Source of the DNA: Pegoplata infirma
Lineage: Eukaryota > Arthropoda > Insecta > Diptera > Anthomyiidae
Direction: 5' to 3'
Assembly (NCBI GenBank): GCA_963921195.1
Contig: OY992541.1
Coordinates: 14,240,644-14,304,643 of the forward strand
Length of the DNA stretch: 64,000 nt
A program made the position numbers and the translations under genes. The notes under the pieces are model-generated. The model searched no databases and was not told where the DNA came from. It saw only the letters and a list, made by a program, of their open reading frames with translations. Below, in pieces: positions 56,279 to 64,000 of the stretch (position 1 is its first letter; every line of letters starts with the position of its first letter).

Positions 56279-56400
56279 TTGTACGCAAATTGCCCTAATT
56301 TGCTGGTTCGATGGATGTGTTTTTCGCTTATATTGCCGGCGTCTCAGGTTCGAATCCCGGCGATGGCCATCACATATTTTTTTTTTCTTTTAAATTATTT
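56279..56400 (+). other. tRNA-like sequence, possible SINE head
   Basis: GGTTCGAATCCCGGCGATGGCC at about 56349-56370 contains a near-consensus pol III B box (GGTTCGAATCC). TTTGCTGGTTCGATGGATG, about 40-50 bp upstream, is a weak A-box candidate. A T run follows at 56377. The full cloverleaf does not fold by eye, so it is more likely tRNA-derived than a functional tRNA. Confidence 0.45.
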
Positions 56401-56680
56401 TTTTTTTAATTATTTAAACTTAAAAAAAATACCAAAAAATAAACAAATTTACTCGATTTTTTAGTGAATTTTTTTTAAATTATATTATTTTTATATTTTG
56501 TTGACCTTTTTGTTGTAATTATTTATTTTTATTTCGGCTTTTGGTCAGAAAAAACAATAAAAAACTAAAAAGTATTTTTTTTAATTTTATTATTTATTTT
56601 ATTTTTAATTTTCCGATATTTCGGTCAAATTCTTTGACCATCATCTGGGATCTATTTTTCAAAAAAAAAAAACATTAGTA
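56401..56680. other. AT-rich stretch
   Basis: Low-complexity A/T sequence with one TTCCGATATTTCGGTCAAATT block. No gene. Confidence 0.5.
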
Positions 56681-56681
56681 A

Positions 56682-57848
56682 AAAACAAGTAGAAAAACTA
56701 AGTTCGACTTGGTCGAATCTATGAATACCCTCCACAACGTTATCTGATAGTAATTTTCTAAAAAAAATTTCAAAAAATTGCATTACAAATTTTTTATTAT
56801 AAATATACATATTATTTTGAGTAAAACTGTTTTTTAATCAATCAAATTTTTTTGAGTGTACATTTTTTTTGACTGTCACCATTTTTTTGAGTGTGATATT
56901 TCATTAAAAAAAATTAATGTGTACTTTTTTTTTGAGTGTAACATTTTTTTTCAGTGTACAATTTCTTTGAGTAACAAAATTACTTTGTAAAATATTTTTG
57001 TTGTTTTATACCTACATATATGTAATACAAAAAAAAACTATTTCACATATTTTCCACTTTTTATTTTACCTCTTCTTTATTTTACCTCTTTAAAAACCAA
57101 AAACAAACTAACATTCAATCATACACATACTTTATTTGATTTTTTTTCCAAAAATACTTACTATTCACCGTTACATACAGTTACACTTAACAATAACAAA
57201 ACAATAACAAATATTTACTTGTCTAACAAGTAAACTGCACCCCACGGCAGGAAAACAAACAACAACAACAAGTTTTAAAAAAACTGGTATTTCACCATGC
57301 TTATAAAACTTGTTTAACGAGTTTTCAACAGTTTAAGGTGAAAAAAATCCGAAATTCAGAGCATTGCTTATAACTTTTGAACCACTGAACGGATTTTGCT
57401 GAAATTCAAAACCAAATAGACTTGGGGAACGACAAATGTATATGCTAAGCTTCAGCACCCTCAGAATTGTCTTTCGAAAGTTAGAGTGGTTTTAATCTCG
57501 AAAATTCGCAAAATACCCTTGCCGAAATTTACTCTTTTGCTCATAACTTTTGAACCACTGGACCGATTTTGCTGGATTGCAATACCAACCTGACCCGGTA
57601 AATGGCCAACATATATGTCAACCTTCAGGAGCCTCCGTAAAGTCTTTCAAAAGTTAGCGTGTTTTCAACGGACAGACAGACAGACGGACGGACGGACGGA
57701 CGGACGGACATCGCTAGATCGACTTAAAATCGATCAAGGATCATGAATATATATACTTTATGGGGTCCTAGACCAATATTTCGATGTGTTACAAACGGAA
57801 TGACAAACTTATATATACCCTCTATCACTAGAGTGGAGGGTATAAAAA
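56682..57848 (+). mobile_element. mini-me-like element, subfamily A, full length
   Basis: Begins AAAAACAAGTAGAAAAACTA, hairpin TTCGACTTGGTCGAA, ATACCCTCCACAACG. It carries an internal array of TTTTTTTGAGTGTA words (56845-56975), the GACAGACAGACGGACGGACG tract (57672-57710), core and ATATATA, and ends AGTGGAGGGTATAAAAAA. About 1.17 kb, colinear with the complement of 3796-4950. Confidence 0.9.
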
Positions 57849-57868
57849 ATAATACGTAATTAAATAAA

Positions 57869-58566
57869 AACAAGTAAGAGTGTTAAATTCGGCCGTGCCG
57901 AATCTTTTATACCCTCCAACAGGCAAAAATAAAAATAAAATTGCAGGGACGTTTTCTTTTTTTGGGGGGGGGGTCGAAAGTGGTAATTGGGGGGGGGGGG
58001 GGGGGGCAAATTTCCTCTCGAATATGTGTTTAAAAATTCATTCTTATGCTTTATGCAGTCAAGAAATACAAGTATATCATAATTTAAAAAAAAAAAATAT
58101 TCCACGCCCATAAAAGGGGGGGGGGGCGGACCGACATTATCTAATTCTCTGTGTCCAAATGCAGGACTTTGAACTTCCTGTAGGATAAAAATGTTGCATT
58201 TGTTAAACAAAAACACAAAAAAACATGTAAAAAAGTGGTATTTTTCATGGGTTGGTTTAGTTCTCTAAGGGGGAACTTTTTCCGCTTTGGCCCGATTTTG
58301 CCCATTTCCGAACTTAACTTGCCTAGGAATATAAGACATATTCGTGCCAAACTTCGGAAGTCTAGCTCTTTTATTTTGGACTGTATCGTGTCCTCTACAG
58401 ACGGATAGACGGACAGACGGACGGACGGACAGCGCTAGAATGTCTTAGAATCGATCACTGATCAATAAAATATATACTTTATAGGGTCCTAGACCGATAT
58501 TTCAATGCGTTACACACGGAATGACAAAGTGAGTATACCCCCATACTGTTGTTGGAGGGTATAAAA
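57869..58566 (+). mobile_element. mini-me-like element, subfamily F, full length
   Basis: AACAAGTAAGAGTGTTAAATT, hairpin ATTCGGCCGTGCCGAAT, TATACCCTCCAAC; G runs of 10 and about 19 bases (57963-58009); GACGGATAGACGGACAGACGG tract; ends GTTGGAGGGTATAAAAATA. Confidence 0.9.
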
Positions 58567-58579
58567 ATACCAGAATAAA

Positions 58580-59229
58580 AACAAGTAAAAAAGTTAAATT
58601 CGGCCTTGCCGAATGTAGTGATACCCTCCACAATTTCAAAAAGATTATTGCAAAAAACTTAATTCAAAAGGAAATAACTTAAAAAAAAAAAAAATTGAAA
58701 AAAAAAATCCGCGAAAAAATTTTTGGCAAAAAAAAAAATCCGCGATTTTTTTCTTTTTTTGTCAAAAAATATGTTCGTACTTGTTTAAATACTATTTGGT
58801 GTTCAGTTATGTTCACATATGTCAACCAGAAGCCGAATTAAAACATTTTGTATTTTTAGGTTATGTTGAATGTACTGAAATTTTCGAGGTGTGCTTACAT
58901 TTTCGTTCATAACTTTTGAACCGCTGAACCGATATCGCTCAAATGCAATACCAAACTTCTCGGGGGAACTTCCAATAAATATGTTAAGTTTCAGTCATCT
59001 CTGTGCAATATTTTGTCCGTGAGAGCATTTTCAACAGACAGACAGACGGACAGACGGACAGACGGACAGACGGACAGACGGACAGACGGACATCGCTAGA
59101 ATGTCTTAAAATCGATCAGGCATCATGAATATATATACTTTATGGGGTCCCAGACCGATATTTCGATGAGTTACAAACAGAATGACAAACTTATATATAC
59201 CCTCTATCACTAAGTGGAGGGTATAAAAA
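58580..59229 (+). mobile_element. mini-me-like element, subfamily B, full length
   Basis: AACAAGTAAAAAAGTTAAATT, hairpin ATTCGGCCTTGCCGAAT, and a longest-in-window GACAGACG tract (59036-59092) before CATCGCTAGAATGTC, ATATATA, and AAGTGGAGGGTATAAAAAT. It lies 13 bp after the previous mini-me. Confidence 0.92.
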
Positions 59230-59264
59230 TATGTGGGCCACATATTTTTTTCACATGCCACGAC

Positions 59265-60241
59265 TAGTGTTTGGGAATTCCCGGACTTTTCAATTTCCCG
59301 GGAAACGGGAAAAAAATAATTTATTTCCCGGGATTCCCGGGAATCCCGGGAAATTTTTATTATTAATGTAAATCATAAAAAACATTAAAATTTGATTATC
59401 TTTTTATTAAAAATAGTTTTATTAGAGATAAACAATTAATTAAAACATAAAAAATCAAAACATAAAAGTTAAAAATCCTGAAATACAATTAAACAAAACA
59501 AAAATAATATTGCAACTTTTTCCTTCACAAAAAATCGCAAAAAATAGATAAAAATCGCAACAAAATTTAAAACTACGTTATTCGAGAAAAAACTAATATA
59601 GTTGGCAGCATTTTTAATATTTATTCTGGAAATGTTAATTCTAGGTTCAAAATTTTTATATTTTTTTGACAGTCTTAGCAAAATTATCATTAACCGACGT
59701 ATATTTTTAAGTTTTTTCATGATATTAATATACTTTTTACACTTGGTCAGTTTTCGTATGAATATATATTTGCACTGTTCTTCCAAATAGAAAAAATACA
59801 AAAAATATCAAATGTAATTATACCTGTACCCGATTTCTGTAACTATGCGAGAAGTTTTCGCATCAAAAAAAATAAATAAATATTAGAGTCATCTTATACT
59901 TAACAGAGTGATTTAAAAAAATAGCTTTGCGTTTTTTTCGTATTCTATGTTTTTTACATTAGCAACGTTGTACTCACCCTGTTAAAAACTAAATGACTGC
60001 AAAATTGTTTTATTTTTCTCGATGCGAAAACTTTTCGCATAGTTACAGAAACTGGGCACTGTATGTAAAAAAAAATGGTAAAAATTAAAGTAAAATAAAC
60101 GTTTTTATGTAAAAAGGTTTATTTTACAAAATTCCCGGATTTCCCGGGAAAAATTAAAAAAAAATCCCGGGAATTCCCGTCAGTGTTTTCCCGGGAATTC
60201 ACGGGCAATCCGACCCGGGAATTCCCGGACCCAAAACACTA
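59265..60241. mobile_element. hAT-type element, TAGTGTTTGGG family, TSD GCCACGAC
   Basis: Ends TAGTGTTTGGGAATTCCCGG and GGACCCAAAACACTA; perfect 8-bp duplication GCCACGAC (59257-59264 and 60242-60249). Subterminal regions are stacked CCCGGGAATTCCCGGG palindromes on both sides. A small foldback (59826-60057) interrupts the AT-rich middle. Truncated relatives at 42267 and 33728. Confidence 0.95.
59826..60057. repeat. Small foldback insert (CCCGATTTCTGTAACTATGCG ends)
   Basis: CCGATTTCTGTAACTATGCG at the left mirrors CGCATAGTTACAGAAACTGG at the right, with AGTTTTCGCATC palindromes inside. TGTA on both sides may be a 4-bp duplication. Confidence 0.7.
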
Positions 60242-60249
60242 GCCACGAC

Positions 60250-60374
60250 ACATCCTCTGCCCCACAACAGCACCAGTTAACTTGTGCGCTTAATTGGAGA
60301 TGGTAGGTTTTTTGGCCAAAAGTCTCACAGGTCGTAAATGTTAATCGATTTTTTTGAAATTCAGAATATAAGCT
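60250..60374. other. Short unassigned gap
   Basis: Nothing recognised. Confidence 0.4.
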
Positions 60375-60905
60375 TATATTAGGGTAATAAATAAGTGACT
60401 TGAAACTTTTTGGAATCGGACCTACAAGGAAACTGTTTCAGGGTGGACACTTCATTTTTAAGAAAATTTACAGATGTTATAGATGAAACAAATGAAGAGA
60501 CACTTGTATTTTATTTGTGTATTTGAATTGGAGATGGTCTCTGGTCCCGTGATTTGCGTGACTGAAAAAAACGAGGTGATTCACGCGTGAGTGTGAGTGA
60601 TTTTCATTTAAATCACGTGATTATAGATTGATTTTCATTTAAATCACGTGACTATATTAGGCTAATAAATAAGTGCCTTGAAACTTTTTGGAATCGGACC
60701 TACAAGGAAACTATTTCAGGGTGGACACTTCATTTTTAATAAAATTTACAGATGTTTTAAATGTAACAAATGAAGAGACACTTGTCTTTTGTTTATCTAT
60801 TTCAATCGGAGAAGGTCTCTGGTCCCGTGATTTGCGTGACTCAAAAATAAGTACAACGTGATTTACGCGTGAGCGTGAGTGATTTTTATTTAAATCACGT
60901 GATTT
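60375..60905 (+). repeat. Two tandem units of 278 bp with CACGCGTGA/CACGTGA words
   Basis: TATATTAGGSTAATAAATAAG at 60375 and 60653 start two colinear units sharing GGAATCGGACCTACAAGGAA, TGGACACTTCATTTTTAA, GGTCTCTGGTCCCGTGATTTG, a GCGTGAGYGTGAGTGATTT block and AAATCACGTGA. The CGTGAG vocabulary is that of the hAT MITE family, but no TAGAGATG terminus is present. Confidence 0.85.
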
Positions 60906-60999
60906 AAAAGTTTTCAAAAATCATTTAAATCTCGTGAATCTACCGTTTTCCAAAATCGAATTAAAAAAAAGTTTATACAAAATTGGAAAAATTAAGTTT

Positions 61000-62580
61000 T
61001 TGTTTTGAAACCCCCCTTTTTATACTCATCGTTATCAAAAGTTCCATGCCCTTTTAAAAAACTGTCTGGGCCAGAATTATCCTTTCTATCCACACTTTCC
61101 AAAAGAGCTGCCCGCTTGTGCCCGTTTTCAAAAATGGAATTTAAATAAAATTTATAAAAAAAATGGAAAAAATTATTTCTTTTTTGAAAACCCCCTTTTA
61201 AAAAGTGATCGTTATAGAAAGTTCCACGGCCTTTCAAAAAACTGTCTGGGCCAGAATTATCCTTTGTATCAGCACTTTCCAAAAAAGTTACCCGCTTGTG
61301 CCGTTTTCAAAAATTGAATTGAAATAAGAGCATATAAAAATTTGGAAACAATTTTTATTTTTTTTTGAAAACACTCTTTTTAAACTCATCGTCATAAAAA
61401 GTTCCACGCCCTTTCAAAAAACTGTCTGCGCCAGAATTACCCTTTTTATCAGACCTTTCCAAAAAAAGTTGCCCGCCTTTGCCCGTTTTCAAAAATTTAA
61501 TTCTAATAAGAGCTAATAAAAAATTGGAAAAAACTCATCAAAAGTTCCACGCTCTTTCAAAAAACTGTCTGGGCTAGAATTATCCTTTTTATCCACACTT
61601 TCCCGCTTGTGCCCGTTTTCAAAAACTTAATTGAAATAAGAGTTTATAAAAAATTGGAAAAAATTTGTCTTTTTTTGAAAACCCCTTTTAAATTTTATCG
61701 TCATCAAAAGTTCCACGCCCTTTCAAAAAACTGTCTGCGCCAGAATTAGCTTTTTTAACCCCACCTTACAAAAAACTTACAAGCTTTTGCCCGTTTACAC
61801 AAATGGAATTAAAATACAAAAAATTAAAAAAAAAAAAATAAAAAAAGTTTGTGAAAGCCCCCTTTTTTAAAATTCATTGTGATCCAAAGTTCCACGCCCT
61901 TTCAAAAAACTGTCTGGGCCAGAATTATCATTTTTATTCGCACTTCCAAAAAATGTGCCCGCTTGTGCCCGTTTTCAATAATTTAATTGAAATAAGAGTT
62001 TATATTTTTTTTTTTGTAAGCCCTGTTTTTAAACCCATCGTTATCAAAAGTTCCACGCCCTTTCAAAAAACTGTCTGGGCCAAAATTATCCTTTTTATCC
62101 CTACTTGCCACAAATGTTGTCCGCTTGTGCCCGTTTACGCAAATGGAATTGAAATATTAAAAATTTGAAAAAAAAAAATATTTTTTTATGGAAACCCCCT
62201 TTTTAAACTCATCGTTCTCAAAAGTTCTACGCCCTTTCAAAAAACTGTCTGGGTCAGAATTATCCTTCCTATCTACACTTTCCATAATAGTTGCCCGTTT
62301 TAAAAAATGGAATTGAAATAAAATTTATAAAAAAATTAGAAAAACTATTTTTTTTTTTTTTAAACCTCCCTTTTAAAAACTCATCGTTATAGAAAGTTTC
62401 ACGCCCTTTCAAAAAACTGTCTGGGCCAGAATTATCCTTTTTATTCCTACTTTACAAAAAATTTGCCGTTTACACATGGAATTGAAATACCAAAAATTGA
62501 AGAAAAAATAATAAAAAAAAATTTGTGAAAACTCTTTTTATCAAAAGTTCCACACTCTTTCAAAAAACTGTCTGGACTGC
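61000..62580 (+). repeat. Tandem satellite-like array, about 10 units of 143-180 bp
   Basis: ACTGTCTG marks units at 61061, 61241, 61421, 61564, 61730, 61909, 62070, 62244, 62416 and 62567 (spacings 180, 180, 143, 166, 179, 161, 174, 172, 151). The core of each is GTTCCACGCCCTTTCAAAAA, CTGTCTGGGCCAGAATTATC, then TTGCCCGCTTGTGCCCGTTT and a variable A/T-rich tail. Units differ by substitutions and small deletions. Frames on either strand repeat with the unit and are not genes. Confidence 0.92.
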
Positions 62581-62735
62581 CTAACCGGGTACTTATTTTT
62601 TTTTCAATGTATTGAAAACAAATTTTAGTACGATTAAAAAAAAATATTTTTCATGTAACCGGTTTTTTCTCGTAACCGGTTTTTTGTGTATTCGGGGTTT
62701 TGGGTAACCGGGTTTCATTTTATCCCGTATTAATA
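62581..62735. repeat. GTAACCGG-word cluster
   Basis: Four variants of TAACCGGGTA/GTAACCGGTTTTT within 140 bp directly after the satellite array; a hAT-like subterminal pattern without visible termini. Confidence 0.6.
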
Positions 62736-63559
62736 TAGAAAAACACTATGTAAAACCTTGAAAATTGTTAATTCATAAAATTAATTTAATTCAATAAAAA
62801 AGGATAATTTTAACAACTTTAGATTTGTTCATCTCCCTTTATATTGATATTTTATACGCAGATGAAAAAACGGGCAAAAGCGGGCAGGTCAGTTTGAAAG
62901 CTAGTAAACCAACGAACATTTTGGCATCCTAACTTTTGGATTAAGTCGCGGAACATTTTGGAAAAACTATTTCAAATAGAACAATTTTTCAAAATTTATA
63001 TAAAAATATCAAAAAATCATCAAAAGAAATATGAAAAAAGAGCTGTTCATATCCATTTACATGTTGTACTTCCCTTTGTCAAATAAATTAATCCCCAAAA
63101 ACAAAAAAACAAGGTCCCACCTTAATAATGTATATATTTGTTAGCTTTTTTGATTACGGTATATGGAAATTTGAACATACATATTTTATCTTTGATGGAT
63201 CATTCCAAGAGAATGGGTGTACCGATTTTTAAAAAAATTACAGACAAAGTGCAGCAAGTATTACTTACTACAATAGTGCATTCACTTTTTTCAATTTAAT
63301 AATTTTGTTTTTTTTTAGTTTTGGCCAAAAAAACTACCATGTCGGCCCAGTGTGCATGAGAGAATAACAGGGCAGTTTTTCACCCCGTCATTTGATTTTG
63401 GGGTGGGAAAATATGCATTTTTTACATCACGGTCAGGCAATATTTTGAGAAAAGAACATTATATTTTTTCAAAAGCGTGCATTTTTTTAGAAAAGAACAC
63501 AAAAAAATCAAAGAATAAAAAAAAAAGTTACAAAAGGTGTGTTCCAGAACTTTCCGGGT
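62736..63559. other. AT-rich non-coding stretch
   Basis: No gene seen. A 69-codon frame at 63352 has a low-complexity lysine-rich end and no family match. Confidence 0.45.
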
Positions 63560-64000
63560 AAAGTTCGGTAAAATGAGAGAAAATCAAAAAACCTCTCACG
63601 ATACCACAAAAATGCACAAAAGTACGGGAACGCGAAAACCCACATTTCAAGCCCAAAATAATACAAAATGTAAACAAACCAAAAACGCTAAAATATTTCC
63701 GTAAGAAAAATTACTTAAACAAGGAAACAAATTGTAAAAGTTTATTTTAATAACAAATTATCTTTTTTTGTATTGAAATAATACATTTCCTTGGTTTAGT
63801 TCTTTATTTTATTTAAATTTCCAATTTAGCTTCACAAAAAACAGCTGTTTTTTCAACATCTGACTGTTACCAATTTACCCGAAAAAAAAGTGCGGGTAAT
63901 TTTGGTAAAATGAGAAACTAATTTATTCTCTAAAAAACTCTCTTATTTACCCAATTTTTGCGTACGGGAACGCTTTTCGGGCTGGTTTGGCTAGCCGCGG
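63560..64000 (+). repeat. Direct repeat of about 75 bp, spacing about 340 bp
   Basis: GGTAAAATGAGA...CTCTC...GTACGGGAACGC occurs at about 63568-63638 and about 63904-63974. The window ends inside or just after the second copy (GGGCTGGTTTGGCTAGCCGCGG), so the element, if any, continues beyond. Confidence 0.55.

Noticed and set aside
56279..56372. Functional tRNA gene
   Set aside because: The B box is good, but the A box is weak and arms do not pair into a cloverleaf by eye.
61000..62580. Possible CRISPR-like array
   Set aside because: Units are long, diverged, of variable spacing and without short identical repeats; the genome is eukaryotic.

Overview
This 64-kb window is AT-rich, intron-type DNA from a higher fly. 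The evidence is two short exons with GT-AG splice sites, a dense load of short non-autonomous transposons, and many elements with the dipteran mini-me/DINE-1 layout: a GACR (GTCY) tract, a core of about 37 bp, then an ATATATA tract. There is no operon structure and no long open reading frame. A calyptrate fly (blow fly, flesh fly or house fly type) is my inference; the species is not determined.

The only host gene I can support is a pair of plus-strand exons at 50561-50648 and 50751-50834. They join in frame across a 102-bp intron into a proline/serine/tyrosine-rich segment that I recognise as the linker upstream of the HMG box in the TCF/LEF factor Pangolin (pan, dTCF). In Drosophila pan lies on the repeat-rich Muller F element, which fits this setting. 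Most of the rest of the window is probably intronic to pan, but that cannot be proved from 64 kb.

Layout. 1-3.3 kb: hAT miniature elements built from CGTGAG/CACGTGA motifs, and an inverted repeat. 3.7-10.1 kb: elements with CCCGAGTAAAAA ends nested in one another, holding a mini-me and a 2-kb palindrome. 10.1-11.2 kb: a second palindrome. 11.6-13.8 kb: mini-me, TA-flanked MITE and foldback fragments. 13.8-22.2 kb: a deeply nested block between Helitron-like ends. 22.2-23.4 kb: a Harbinger-like MITE hosting a hAT MITE. 23.7-29.2 kb: foldbacks and a mini-me. 30.3-32.7 kb: a hAT-like element full of minisatellite. 33-37.7 kb: nested mini-me, a CACTA-ended 5-bp-TSD element and TA MITEs. 39-49.8 kb: palindromic ACAAGGGAAGTC elements, mini-me copies, hAT copies, an LTR-like miniature element and a decayed transposon protein. 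50.4-50.9 kb: pan exons. 51.2-60.2 kb: hAT and mini-me elements. 60.4-62.7 kb: tandem repeats. 62.7-64 kb: AT-rich DNA with a direct repeat.

Elements work here only as a mobile community. Several hAT families leave perfect 8-bp target duplications, and one 508-bp family has two copies identical over all 505 visible bases, so it was mobile recently. I found no intact transposase, so any activity would have to be supplied from elsewhere in the genome.
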